DNA of 64,000 bases from Nocardiopsis sp. NRRL B-16309 (GTDB lineage Bacteria > Actinomycetota > Actinomycetes > Streptosporangiales > Streptosporangiaceae): the NCBI RefSeq assembly GCF_001279585.1, contig NZ_LGEC01000064.1, positions 30,359-94,358 of the forward strand, read 5' to 3'. A program made the position numbers and the translations under genes. This document shows, in pieces, positions 15,660 to 24,309 of the stretch. Within the stretch, counting starts at the first letter, position 1, and every line of letters begins with the position of its first letter. The notes below the pieces were generated by a model. The model did not search any database, was not told the origin of the DNA, and saw only the letters and a program-made list of their open reading frames with translations.

Positions 15660-18446
15660 ATGTGCGCCATGACAACCGCACAGTGGACCCGGATCGGGCT
15701 CGTGGCCGCCGCCGTCCTCGGCGCGCTCGCCGGATTCGCCTGGCTCGTGGGCGGCCCCGCAGGAGGGCCCGCCGTCTGGGCGAGCGGCGGCGCGGCCGTG
15801 CTGGCCCTCACGGTCACCGCGATCGTCCGGGCGCGCCGCCCGGCGACGGAGGCGGCCGAAGCGCAGGCGTCCGGGGCGCAGGCGTCCGGGGCGGTCTCTG
15901 AGACGCCTGGATCGGTGGTTCCCCGGGCGGCGGCCTCCACGTCGATATCAGAAGCGCCGGGACCGACGGCTTCCGAGGCCGCGACCCCCGGATCGGCGTC
16001 AGAACCGCTGCCGCCCGGGCCGGTCCCGAGAGCGGCTTCGGCGACACCGGTGCCACCCCCGGCACCGGCACCCGTGCCCGTCGCATCGGTCACGGGTCCG
16101 ACGGACAACACGGTCGCGGGCGACGTCAGCGGCGGCACCGTCTTCCAGGGGCGCGACCTCACGATCCACCAGCCGACCCACCACACCGTCATCGACACCC
16201 AGATCGTGCACTCCTCCGCGGCGGAACCGGAGTGGCCCGTGGTCGTCGGTGTCCTGCCCAACGAGGCCGACCACTTCCAGCACCGGGAGCTGACCGACCG
16301 GCTGACGCACACCTCCGACGGCCACCCCACCGTGGTCCTGGGCCAGGTCCTGTCCGGCATGGGCGGCGTCGGCAAGACCCAGCTCGCCGCCCACCACGCC
16401 CGCTCGCTGCTGGCCAGGGGGGCGGTGGACCTGGCCGTGTGGGTCCCGGCGGCCGAGCGCGCCACGATCGTGCAGGCCTACGCGGACGCGGCGCGGGCTG
16501 TCCTGCCCGGCCACGTCGACGAGGACCCCGACCGGGCCGCGCGCCAGTTCCTGACCTGGCTCCAGACCACCGACCGGCGCTGGCTGGTCGTCCTGGACAA
16601 CCTCGACGTGCCCGAACACGTCCGCGGCCTGTGGCCGCCCACGGCCACCCCCTCCGCCGACCAGGGTTCGGCTCCCGCCCCCGGCACGGGTCCGCTGGGC
16701 CGCCTGGTGGTCACCACGCGGCGCACCGACACCGCCCTGGCGGGCCGGGGCCGCTCGTTCATCGACGTCGGCACCTACACGCCGGACGAGGCCCGCACGT
16801 ACCTGGCCACCGCGCTCGCCGGGCTTCCCACCCCTCCGGCAGAGGCCGACCTCGCCGCCCTGGCCGAGGACCTGGGCCACCTGCCGCTCGCCCTCTCCCA
16901 CGCCGCCGCCTACATCCGCGACCGCCGCGACAGCATGACCTGCACCTCCTACCGGGCACGCCTCCAGGACCAGCGCGGCGCGCTGGCGCGGATGTTCCCC
17001 GAGCGCGAGAGCCTGCCCGACGACTACGCGCGCACGGTCGCCACCACGTGGTCGATGTCGGTCGAACACGCCGACACGCTCACCCCGCGCGGGCTGGCCC
17101 TGCCGATGATGCGCCTGCTCAGCCTGCTGGACCCCACCGGTGTTCCGGTCGCCGTGCTGACCTCGCCGCCCGTCCTGGACCACCTGCGCCGGGCGCACCC
17201 GGGCCGTCCCGCACCGGCCGGGCAGGACGCCGAGGACGCCCTGTCCGCGCTGGCCCGGCTGCACCTCGTCACCCGCTCGGGGTTCGGTGACGACGCCGTG
17301 GTCGGTGTCCACCGGCTGGTACAGCGGGCCACCCGGGAGCAGCGCGCAACGCGCCCCGACCGCGACACCGCCCTTACCGCGGCCGACGCCCTCGTGCGGG
17401 TCTGGCCGATGCGCGTCCACGCCAGCGCGCTGGGCCAGCGGTTGCGGGCCAACGCCACGGCCCTGGTCGAACACGCCGAGGAGTGGCTGTGGGAGGACGG
17501 GCTGCACCCGGTCCTCACCCGGTTCGGCGAGAGCCTCGGCAAGTCGGGCGCGCTCTCCCAGGCCATCGACCACTGGGCATCGGTCCTGGACACGGCCCGG
17601 GAACGACTCGGAGGGGACCACCGCGACACCCTGTTCACCCGCCACCAGGTCATCCTCTGGCGCGGAATGGCGGGTGAGGCGAACTACGCCGCGGAGGCCT
17701 TCGCCTCGCTGGCCGAGGAGATGACGCGGGTCCTGGGCGCGGACGACTCGCAGACCATGTCCACGCGCGTGCAGAGCGCCCGCTGGCTCGGCCGGACCGG
17801 AGGTGAACAGAGCGCACGGCAGGTGATGGAGGACCTCCTGCCCGACCTGATGCGCCTGTTGGGCCCCGACCATCCCGACACGCTGACGACACGGGGCCAT
17901 CTGGCGTCCCTGCGCGGCAAAGCCGGCGACCCCCGGGCGGCGGTCGACACCTACGCCGCCCTACTGGAGGACGAGCGCCGCATGTTCGGCGGCGACCACC
18001 CGGGATCCCTTCTCACCCGGAGCATGCTGGCCCGGTGGCGCGGACGGGTGGACGGCGCCGCAGCGGCCATCGAGGACTTCGAGGCGCTCCTGCCGGACCA
18101 GATCCGCGTTCTCGGGCCCGACCATCCCGACACCCTCAGCACGCGAGGGCAGATCGCCGCCTGGCGGGGTGTGGCCGGTGACCACGCCCGTGCGCTCCAG
18201 GAGCTGGACGTGCTCATGACGGACCAGATCCGGCACCTGGGACCGGACCACCCTCACGTCCTCACCACGCGGCACAGCCAGGCCCGCTTCCACGGCGCGG
18301 CGGGTGACCCCGCCCTCGCAGCAGAGCTCATCGAAGCGCTCATGCCCGACCAGCTGCGCATCCTCGGACCCGACCACCCCAAGACGCACGCGATCCAGGC
18401 CGATCTGGAACGCTGGCGAGAGAAGGCTCGCGAGTGCGGAGCCTAG
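15660..18446 (+). CDS. Membrane-anchored NB-ARC/STAND ATPase with TPR repeats
   Basis: A 928-residue protein. Two hydrophobic helices (10-32, 40-56) anchor it, then an Ala/Pro/Ser-rich linker leads to SGGTVFQGRDLTIHQ (158-171). The NB-ARC ATPase has P-loop GMGGVGKT (233-240), Walker B WLVVLDNL near 310, the sensor VVTTRR near 350, and GHLPLALSHAAAYI, the GLPL motif. From about residue 600 come TPR-type repeats marked by LGPDHPDTLxTR at about 42-residue spacing. STAND ATPases are ligand-triggered oligomers used in signalling, cell death and phage defence. The start could also be ATG 15669. No effector domain is recognised, so its role is open. Confidence 0.88.
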   Translation: MCAMTTAQWTRIGLVAAAVLGALAGFAWLVGGPAGGPAVWASGGAAVLALTVTAIVRARRPATEAAEAQASGAQASGAVSETPGSVVPRAAASTSISEAPGPTASEAATPGSASEPLPPGPVPRAASATPVPPPAPAPVPVASVTGPTDNTVAGDVSGGTVFQGRDLTIHQPTHHTVIDTQIVHSSAAEPEWPVVVGVLPNEADHFQHRELTDRLTHTSDGHPTVVLGQVLSGMGGVGKTQLAAHHARSLLARGAVDLAVWVPAAERATIVQAYADAARAVLPGHVDEDPDRAARQFLTWLQTTDRRWLVVLDNLDVPEHVRGLWPPTATPSADQGSAPAPGTGPLGRLVVTTRRTDTALAGRGRSFIDVGTYTPDEARTYLATALAGLPTPPAEADLAALAEDLGHLPLALSHAAAYIRDRRDSMTCTSYRARLQDQRGALARMFPERESLPDDYARTVATTWSMSVEHADTLTPRGLALPMMRLLSLLDPTGVPVAVLTSPPVLDHLRRAHPGRPAPAGQDAEDALSALARLHLVTRSGFGDDAVVGVHRLVQRATREQRATRPDRDTALTAADALVRVWPMRVHASALGQRLRANATALVEHAEEWLWEDGLHPVLTRFGESLGKSGALSQAIDHWASVLDTARERLGGDHRDTLFTRHQVILWRGMAGEANYAAEAFASLAEEMTRVLGADDSQTMSTRVQSARWLGRTGGEQSARQVMEDLLPDLMRLLGPDHPDTLTTRGHLASLRGKAGDPRAAVDTYAALLEDERRMFGGDHPGSLLTRSMLARWRGRVDGAAAAIEDFEALLPDQIRVLGPDHPDTLSTRGQIAAWRGVAGDHARALQELDVLMTDQIRHLGPDHPHVLTTRHSQARFHGAAGDPALAAELIEALMPDQLRILGPDHPKTHAIQADLERWREKARECGA

Positions 18447-18766
18447 GCGTGTTCGGCGGACTGGTGCGTCTCGCCCCAGCGGTACTGTCACCGGGTTCTC
18501 ATCAGTCGACAGGGAAACCGCCAGCGGCGACGGCAGCGCGGCGGGAACCCGTCCCCGGCCTGGCCGGGCCACCGGAACCGGAAAGACATCGACGGGTCCG
18601 ACACCGGACACACGGGCTCCTTCCGGACGGTCGGCGCCGCCACGCGGTGTCCTGCCGAGCCCGCTCGGGAGGACACCGATAGCGTGGTGGCGACCTGCCA
18701 CCGCGGCGCCGGTCGGCCGGACCGCCGCCGACGCCGCGCGCCGACGATCCCCGACAGGCGGAGACC
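18447..18766. other. Intergenic region, no gene seen
   Basis: 320 bp of GC-rich sequence with one compact dyad, GGTGGC-GACCT-GCCACC (18686-18702), about 65 bp upstream of the next gene. It could be an operator or a small hairpin. No supported ORF. Confidence 0.5.
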
Positions 18767-19429
18767 ATGAGCCACCACGCCCGCAACGAACGGCACCGTC
18801 TGGCCGACCTGTTGGCGGCCGCGGGTCCGGACGCACCCACGCTCTGCGCGGGGTGGACGACCACCGAACTCGCCGCGCACCTGGTTCTGCGGGAGCACCG
18901 GATGGACGCGGCGGCCGGGATCAGGATCCCCTTCCTGGCGGGCTGGACCGCGAAGGTCCAGGAGCGCTACGCCCGTCGGCCCTACCAGTGGCTGCTGTCG
19001 ACGTTCCGCGACGGGCCGCCGCTGCTCTCGCCGTTCGCCCTGCCGGGCGCGGACGAGGGCGCGAACACGGTGGAGTACTACGTGCACGCCGAGGACGTGC
19101 GCCGCGCGGCGCCGGACTGGACGACCAGCCCCGGTGACGCGGCGGATGCGGCCGAGGACGTGGACCCGGGCCTCACCGAGGCGCTGTGGCGCAAGCTCTC
19201 TCCCCTGGCGCGGCTGGAGACGGGCCCCAAGGCGCCCGTGGGCCTGGTGTTGCGACGCCCGGACGGACGCACCGTGCTGGCGCGCAAGGGCGAACCGTCG
19301 GTCACGGTGACCGGTGGGCCCGGCGAACTGGTCCTCTTCGCCTTCGGGCGCGGGGCCCGCGCGCGGGTCCGCGCCGAGGGCGAGCCGGAGGTGGTCGCCC
19401 GTCTGGCCGAGTTCCTGCCGCTTCCGTGA
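18767..19429 (+). CDS. TIGR03085-type DinB-fold protein (mycothiol-dependent-like)
   Basis: A 220-residue protein of the maleylpyruvate isomerase/DinB superfamily. The N-terminal four-helix bundle carries LCAGWTTTELAAHLVLREHR, where the His after AA-x-L is the expected metal ligand, and NTVEYYVHAEDVRRA, which supplies the second His. The last 70 residues form the usual small C-terminal domain. Such proteins use mycothiol or bacillithiol, or act as their S-transferases; this subgroup has no defined substrate. ATG 18767 follows GGCGGAG. Single gene. Confidence 0.85.
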   Translation: MSHHARNERHRLADLLAAAGPDAPTLCAGWTTTELAAHLVLREHRMDAAAGIRIPFLAGWTAKVQERYARRPYQWLLSTFRDGPPLLSPFALPGADEGANTVEYYVHAEDVRRAAPDWTTSPGDAADAAEDVDPGLTEALWRKLSPLARLETGPKAPVGLVLRRPDGRTVLARKGEPSVTVTGGPGELVLFAFGRGARARVRAEGEPEVVARLAEFLPLP

Positions 19430-19440
19430 CGGAGACCGTG

Positions 19441-19488
19441 GGCGACACGGGTGGCTGAGGCCGTCGGCGACACGGGTGGCTGAGGCCC
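19441..19488. repeat. Two direct copies of a 25-bp repeat
   Basis: The unit starting GGCGACACGGGTGGCTGAGG occurs at 19441-19465 and again at 19466-19488, directly after the end of the DinB-fold gene. No coding role; probably replication slippage. Confidence 0.8.
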
Positions 19489-19665
19489 GCCGGGGACCCA
19501 AGACCCCCGCGTATGAACCCGAAGGCCCTTCCGCCCGGGCCGCGCCCCGACGAGCATGGGAGAAAAGGACGCCGAAACGGTGGGCGTCGGCGCGGGGCCC
19601 GTTGCGGCCGCGTGCCCCGTGCGCGGCGTTGCGCCGGTCCGGTCGCCGATCCACACGGGGGAGCC

Positions 19666-20352
19666 ATGGAGAACGGTCAGGAGCCGGAGCGGGCGAGGGG
19701 CGACCTCGGTCGCAGGGTCGCCCAGCGGCGCGCGGAACTCGGGCTGAGCCAGGAGGAGGTCGCCGAACGCGCGGGCATGGCGCCGGGCTACGTGGCCTAT
19801 CTGGAGGCACATCCGCCCCTGCTGACCAAGCGCGCCCTGTACCGCCTGGCCGACGCCCTGCGCACCTCGACGGACCACCTGCTGGGCGCGGACACCGACG
19901 TTCCGCCGGGTGCGGCCTCGACGGCCGTGCCCCGGCCCAGGCTGAGCGCCCTGTCCCGGCGCGCGTGCCTGGACCTGATCGAGCCCGGCGGCGTGGGCCG
20001 GGTCGCGTTCGTCTCCCGGACACGGTCGGGACCGGCCGTGCTGCCGGTCAACTACGCCGTGACCGACGGCGACATCGTCTTTCGGACGGCGGCGGACGCG
20101 GACGTGGTGCACGAGCTCCCCGGCTACGTCGGGTTCGAGGTCGACCGCTTCGACGAGACCATGAGCGAGGGGTGGAGCGTCCTGGTCACCGGCCTGGCCC
20201 GGATCGTGCACGACCCGGACGAGGACGCCGCGCTGCGGGCCCTGGCGCCGGTGCGGCCGTGGGCGGGCGGTGAGCGGGAGACCTACGTCCGGGTGACCCC
20301 CGACCGGCTGACCGGACGCAGGATCACGGCGGGGCGGCCCGTCCGCACGTGA
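19666..20352 (+). CDS. Fusion of XRE helix-turn-helix and pyridoxamine-oxidase-like domain
   Basis: A 228-residue two-domain protein. Residues 10-68 are a Cro/CI-type helix-turn-helix (LGRRVAQRRAELGLSQEEVA, then APGYVAYLE). Residues 90-225 are an FMN-binding split barrel of the PPOX group (GRVAFVSRTRSGPAVLPVNY, VGFEVDRFDETMSEGWSVLV, GLARIV). The fusion is recurrent in actinomycetes and suggests a regulator that senses a flavin or a similar cofactor. ATG 19666 follows GGGGGAG. It may autoregulate; no target is visible. Confidence 0.88.
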   Translation: MENGQEPERARGDLGRRVAQRRAELGLSQEEVAERAGMAPGYVAYLEAHPPLLTKRALYRLADALRTSTDHLLGADTDVPPGAASTAVPRPRLSALSRRACLDLIEPGGVGRVAFVSRTRSGPAVLPVNYAVTDGDIVFRTAADADVVHELPGYVGFEVDRFDETMSEGWSVLVTGLARIVHDPDEDAALRALAPVRPWAGGERETYVRVTPDRLTGRRITAGRPVRT

Positions 20353-20372
20353 ACACCGGACGCGGCCCCGGG

Positions 20373-20488
20373 AGCGGTCCGGCGGGCGCCGTACCGGCAC
20401 CGGTCCGGCGGCCCGGGCGCAGGGATCGGTCCGGCAGGCGCGGCATCGGAACCGACCCGGCGGGCGCCGTACCGGGACCGGTCCGACA
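20373..20488. repeat. Imperfect direct repeats around CGGCGGGCGCCGTACCGG
   Basis: CCGGCGGGCGCCGTACCGG occurs at 20379 and again at 20457, with a degenerate copy between. Intergenic, no gene. Confidence 0.6.
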
Positions 20489-20532
20489 CCAGGTGGCGAT
20501 AACCGATATCACCATTCTGTTACCATTGATAC

Positions 20533-21228
20533 ATGCCAGCCCGAACCGACCACCGCGACAGGGTCGTCGAAGCCGCCGCCGAGCTCCTGCGATCCGAGGG
20601 GCGCTCCGCCGTCACCACGCGCGCCGTCAGCACCGCCGCGGGCGTCCAGCCCCCGACCATCTACCGCCTGTTCGGGGACATGACGGGGCTGCTCGACGCG
20701 GTCGCGGCGGACGGGTTCGCGCGCTACATCGAGCGCAAGACGGCCCAGGAGGCCTCCGAGGACCCCGTGGACGACCTGCGCCGGGGCTGGGACCTGCACG
20801 TGGAGTTCGGGTTGGCCAACCCCGCCCACTACCTGCTCATGTACGGCGAACCGGCGCCGGGTGAGCGCAACGCGGTCGCCGCGCGGGCGCACGGCATCCT
20901 GCTCTCGATCGTGGAGCGGACGGCGCGTGCCGGGCGCCTCGCCGTCGGCGTCGAGCAGGCCGCGGACATGCTCCACGCCGCCGGGATGGGCGTCACCCTC
21001 AGTCTCATCGGCACCGCGCCGGAGCGGCGGGACCCGTCGCTGTCGGTCCGGACCCGGGAGGCGGTCATCGCGGCGGTCACCGGCGACGCCCCGGCGGGCG
21101 GGAGCGAGCCCGCGCGGTGCGCGGTCGCCCTGCGCGCGGTCCTGGACGGGTCCGGGGCCGAGTTCAGCCGCGGCGAGCGCCTGCTGTTCGAGGAACTCCT
21201 CACCCGCGTGGCCGACTCCGGTACCTGA
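20533..21228 (+). CDS. TetR/AcrR-family regulator
   Basis: A 231-residue repressor. The helix-turn-helix lies in residues 8-55 (RDRVVEAAAELLRSEGRSAV, then AAGVQPPTIYRLFGDMTGLL); the rest is an all-helical ligand domain with no recognised family (HVEFGLANPAHYLLMYGEP). The 36 bp before the start hold AT-rich partial dyads (GGTGGCGATA with ATATCACC), a plausible self-operator. The downstream gene is on the other strand, so its target is not evident. Confidence 0.9.
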   Translation: MPARTDHRDRVVEAAAELLRSEGRSAVTTRAVSTAAGVQPPTIYRLFGDMTGLLDAVAADGFARYIERKTAQEASEDPVDDLRRGWDLHVEFGLANPAHYLLMYGEPAPGERNAVAARAHGILLSIVERTARAGRLAVGVEQAADMLHAAGMGVTLSLIGTAPERRDPSLSVRTREAVIAAVTGDAPAGGSEPARCAVALRAVLDGSGAEFSRGERLLFEELLTRVADSGT

Positions 21229-21355
21229 CGGCGCCCCTCCACCGGGCCCGGCAGGCCCGGAGGGCCGCCGCCACCCTCGGTGGACCCGCGCATCTCCGCC
21301 GGGCCGGTGCCGCTTCCAGCACCCTAGGCGGGCCCGGACCGGGGCGTCGGGCCCC

Positions 21356-22621
21356 TCATCCGCTCTGCGCGGCCTGGTGCAGGGCGGCGTTGAGCGCTTC
21401 CAGGTCACCGTTCCGCAGGTAGCGGCCCACCGCGGTGTCGATGTCGTTCTTCCACCGGTTGCCCACGGTCACCCCGTGCCAGAACGATCCCGCCAGCTGG
21501 GGATCGGACCGCCACTCGGCCAGGGCCGACTCCAGATACGGATTGTCGGCGTAGTGGGCGGCCTCGGCGTCCTCACGGGCCGGGATGGAGCCCTTCAGCG
21601 GGTTGAAGGTGTCCTGGCCCTCCTGGCTCGCCACCAGCTCCAACCAGGCCAGGGCGTGCTCCTCGTGGGGCGCGTCCACCGGCAGGGTGAAGCTGTCCGA
21701 CAGCCACAGGTAGGTGCCCTCGGTCCCCGGGGAGGCAGCCCACGCGTAGTCCTCGTTCGGGATCGCGCCCAGCTCGTCGTAGTAGGCGACGGTCCAGTCG
21801 CCCATGATGTTGAAGGCGGCCTCACCCTCGGGGACGCGGCGCGCGGCCTCCTGCCAGTCCTCGTCGGCGGCCCCCTCCTGGGTGTAGGACAGGACGTCCT
21901 CGAAGGTCGCGAGTGCCTCGGCCATCTCGGGGGTGTCCCAGTCGGCGCCCGGTTCCCAGAGCGCGTTGTAGGCCTCGGTGCCCAGCGAGCCCAGGAGCAC
22001 CGACTCCAGCAGGTGGTCGACGGTCCACTGCTCGCCCACCGCCAGGGGGACGGCGTCGGTCCCGGTCCGCACCGCCTCCATCGCCTCGATCAGCTCGTCC
22101 AGGGACTCGGGCGGGCCGTCGATCCCGGCCTCCTCCAGCACGGAGGGGCTGTACCAGAGGACGTTGGAGCGGTGGATGTTCAGGGGCACGGAGTAGACGC
22201 TGCCCTCGTAGGTGATCTGTTCGAGCAGCCGGTCGGAGAGGGCCGTGCGCAGGCCCTGCTCGTCGAAGAAGTCGTCGAGGGACTGCAGGTACCCGGCCTC
22301 GATGTAGTCCTGGAGTTCGGCGCCGGCGTGTCCCTGGAAGGAGTCGGGGGGATCCTGGCTCTGCAGGCGGGCGTCCAGGACCGCCTGGGCGTTGGTGCCC
22401 GATCCTCCGGCCACCGTCGCGTTGACGAACTCGACGTCGGGGTTGCGGTCCTCGAACAGTTCGATGAGGGCGTTGAGTCCGGCCTCCTCACCGCCGCCGG
22501 TCCACCAGGAGAAGACCTCGACCCGGCCCTCTCCCCCGTCTTGGCCTCCCCCGGCACACGCGGAGGCCAGCAGGGCCAGTCCCAGCGCCCCCGCCGCGAC
22601 GGACCGCCATCGTGAGCGCAT
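21356..22621 (-). CDS. Extracellular sugar-binding lipoprotein of an ABC transporter
   Basis: A 421-residue secreted protein of the family 1 solute-binding type. It has a lipoprotein signal with lipobox ASAC, then VEVFSWWTGGGEEAGLNALI, AFNIMGDWTVAYY and KGSIPAREDAE, all common in glucose- or oligosaccharide-binding subunits. ATG 22621 follows GGAGG at 9 bp. No permease or ATPase gene is beside it, so it is an orphan that must use a transporter encoded elsewhere; MsiK-type shared ATPases are the rule in actinomycetes, but permeases are normally adjacent. Confidence 0.9.
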   Translation of the reverse strand: MRSRWRSVAAGALGLALLASACAGGGQDGGEGRVEVFSWWTGGGEEAGLNALIELFEDRNPDVEFVNATVAGGSGTNAQAVLDARLQSQDPPDSFQGHAGAELQDYIEAGYLQSLDDFFDEQGLRTALSDRLLEQITYEGSVYSVPLNIHRSNVLWYSPSVLEEAGIDGPPESLDELIEAMEAVRTGTDAVPLAVGEQWTVDHLLESVLLGSLGTEAYNALWEPGADWDTPEMAEALATFEDVLSYTQEGAADEDWQEAARRVPEGEAAFNIMGDWTVAYYDELGAIPNEDYAWAASPGTEGTYLWLSDSFTLPVDAPHEEHALAWLELVASQEGQDTFNPLKGSIPAREDAEAAHYADNPYLESALAEWRSDPQLAGSFWHGVTVGNRWKNDIDTAVGRYLRNGDLEALNAALHQAAQSG

Positions 22622-22980
22622 GAAAGCTCCTCCCCCGAATGGCCGACCCGTCCCCCGACCCGCACCACTCCTGCGTCGCACATCGCGACACCATCGACAC
22701 TGACATCATTGGTATGCACAGTCGAGGACGTCAACAGTGCGGGCGGTCACGACGCCGAGACGTGACCTGGCGACCGGCCACCAGGTCAGGGGCGTTCGTC
22801 CTTTCGCGTGATCACGCTCCGAGGTCAGCGCGGCGGGCGGCCCGGCGGACGCGGGGACGCGCTCTCCGCCCGTGCGCCCCGACCCGGTCGGCACGGCGGG
22901 AGGCGGGCCGCGGAGTCCGCTGACGCGAAGGACTTGGGGGTGCCCCGCTCCCATCCGGGGGTCGGGAGCGGGGCGGGGGA
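22622..22980. other. Intergenic region upstream of the sugar-binding lipoprotein gene
   Basis: About 360 bp. The part next to the lipoprotein gene (22670-22740) is relatively AT-rich and is probably its promoter. The remainder is GC-rich with no supported gene. Confidence 0.5.
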
Positions 22981-23015
22981 GGTGGGGCCGGGCGATCGCG
23001 GAGCCCGGCCCCACC
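22981..23015 (-). terminator. Strong hairpin after the 42-codon ORF
   Basis: GGTGGGGCCGGGC and GCCCGGCCCCACC form a perfect 13-bp stem with a 9-base loop, 14 bp beyond the stop codon of the small ORF on the minus strand. Confidence 0.75.
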
Positions 23016-23029
23016 GGTTCGGGGGCGCC

Positions 23030-23158
23030 TCAGGCGGCGCCGGTGTCGTGCTCTCGCGGGGACGCGTCGCGCTCGCGCGGGGACTCGGCGAAGGGCTCCA
23101 GCCCGCCGGTCGCCCGAGGGGCGGTCACGGTGGCGGCCGTGGCGCCGGGCGGTCGCAC
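23030..23158 (-). CDS. Small ORF (42 aa) behind a Zur-type box
   Basis: GTG 23158 lies 6 bp after a full ribosome site AAGGAGG (23165-23171) and opens 42 codons (VRPPGATAATVTAPRATGGL, then EPFAESPRERDASPREHDTG, AA). A Zur-like dyad lies 22 bp upstream of the start and a strong hairpin follows the stop, so it has all the parts of a transcription unit. The product is Ala/Arg/Pro-rich with no cysteine or known domain. It may be a real zinc-stress peptide or the remains of a larger Zur-controlled gene. Confidence 0.5.
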   Translation of the reverse strand: MRPPGATAATVTAPRATGGLEPFAESPRERDASPREHDTGAA

Positions 23159-23179
23159 GCGCGGCCTCCTTCGCGAGGA

Positions 23180-23198
23180 AATGAAAACGGTTTTCGTT
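23180..23198. promoter_or_regulatory. Zur-type box
   Basis: AATGAAAACGGTTTTCGTT: the core GAAAAC-G-GTTTTC is a perfect dyad, fitting the actinobacterial Zur operator (TGAAAATNNTTTTCA-like). A second dyad, GTTCCT-G-AGGAAC, follows at 23196-23208. A near-identical box stands before the rpmG operon at 58248. Confidence 0.75.
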
Positions 23199-23348
23199 CC
23201 TGAGGAACTTCTATCACATTCCGCCCGCCCGGGGGAGCTTTCACCGCGGATCGGAAGGCCAACGTCCCCCAGGACCGCGTCCGGCGGCCGCGGACCCGGA
23301 ACCGATCCACCGGATTCACGAGCCCCCGACTCGACGGCGCCCCAACAG

Positions 23349-23367
23349 TGAGGCTAGCCTTACCTAC
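23349..23367. promoter_or_regulatory. Iron box (DmdR/IdeR-type operator)
   Basis: TGAGGCTAGCCTTACCTAC, read on the other strand, matches the TTAGGTTAGGCTAACCTAA consensus at about 15 of 19 positions. It lies 40 bp upstream of the siderophore-interacting protein gene. Confidence 0.75.
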
Positions 23368-23407
23368 ACCCCCGCCATCCCGCCCGCGCCGACGAGGAAG
23401 AGGCCCC

Positions 23408-24205
23408 GTGCGCATCGAACAGCCCAGCCATCGCACGATGATCCGCACCCGTGTGGTGCGTACCGAGCGCGTCAGCAGGAACTTCGTCTCGGTCGTCCTG
23501 GGCGGCGAGGAGCTGAACGGCTTCGAGTTCCTGGGACAGGACCAGTTCGTCCGGCTCTTCCTCCCCCGACGGGGACAGCAGCGGCTGCACCTGCCCACCG
23601 CCGCCGACCGGCGCTGGGTCGAGCAGATGTACGCCATGTCCGACGACGTGCGCCCGCACGTGCGCAACTACTCCGTCCGCTCCTTCGACGCCAAAGCCCG
23701 TGAGCTGGAGCTGGAGTTCGTCGACCACGGGGACGGGGGCCCCGCCTCCGCCTGGGCCGCGGCCGCCTCGCCCGGCGACGAGGCCGGGATCCTGGCCGAG
23801 GGCGTGTACTACCAGCCCACGGACGAGACCGACTGGCAACTGCTGGTCGGCGACGAGAGCGCCGTGCCCGCGCTGGTGTCGATCCTGGAGCAGGCGCCCG
23901 ACGACCTGCGGGCCCAGGTGTTCCTGGAGGTGCCCTCCCCCGACGACGTGCGCCCGCTGCCCTCCCGGCCGGGCGTGGACGTGCACTGGCTGCCCCGGAC
24001 CGACCCGCACGCCGTCCCCGGGCGACTGGCCCTGGACACCGTGTGCACCGCCACCCTGCCCAACGGCCGCCCCTACTGCTTCGTGGCCGGGGAGAACGCC
24101 CTGCCCACGAGCCTGCGCCGCACCCTGGTCCGCGAGCACGGGGTGCCCAAGCCGGACATCACCTTCGTGGGCTACTGGCGCCACGGCCACGCCGTCGCGG
24201 ACTGA
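23408..24205 (+). CDS. Siderophore-interacting protein (ferric-siderophore reductase)
   Basis: A 265-residue flavoprotein of the SIP/ViuB family, which reduces imported ferric siderophores with NAD(P)H and releases iron in the cytoplasm. Residues 1-125 form the FAD-binding barrel, with the key motif RNYSVRSFD; residues 130-265 are the SIP domain (GDESAVPALVSILEQ, CFVAGENALPTSLRR, and the closing ITFVGYWRHG). GTG 23408 is the first start after the iron box and follows GAGGAAGAGG. It functionally complements the importer at 2665-6627. Confidence 0.93.
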   Translation: MRIEQPSHRTMIRTRVVRTERVSRNFVSVVLGGEELNGFEFLGQDQFVRLFLPRRGQQRLHLPTAADRRWVEQMYAMSDDVRPHVRNYSVRSFDAKARELELEFVDHGDGGPASAWAAAASPGDEAGILAEGVYYQPTDETDWQLLVGDESAVPALVSILEQAPDDLRAQVFLEVPSPDDVRPLPSRPGVDVHWLPRTDPHAVPGRLALDTVCTATLPNGRPYCFVAGENALPTSLRRTLVREHGVPKPDITFVGYWRHGHAVAD

Positions 24206-24309
24206 CGCGGCCCGGTCCCGATGACGTGGATCAAGCGGTCATTCCCGTGGATGATGTACGGGCGCGGCAACGCGAGACCGCGCTCGGCCCCGGGCGTCGA
24301 CGGCTGAGG

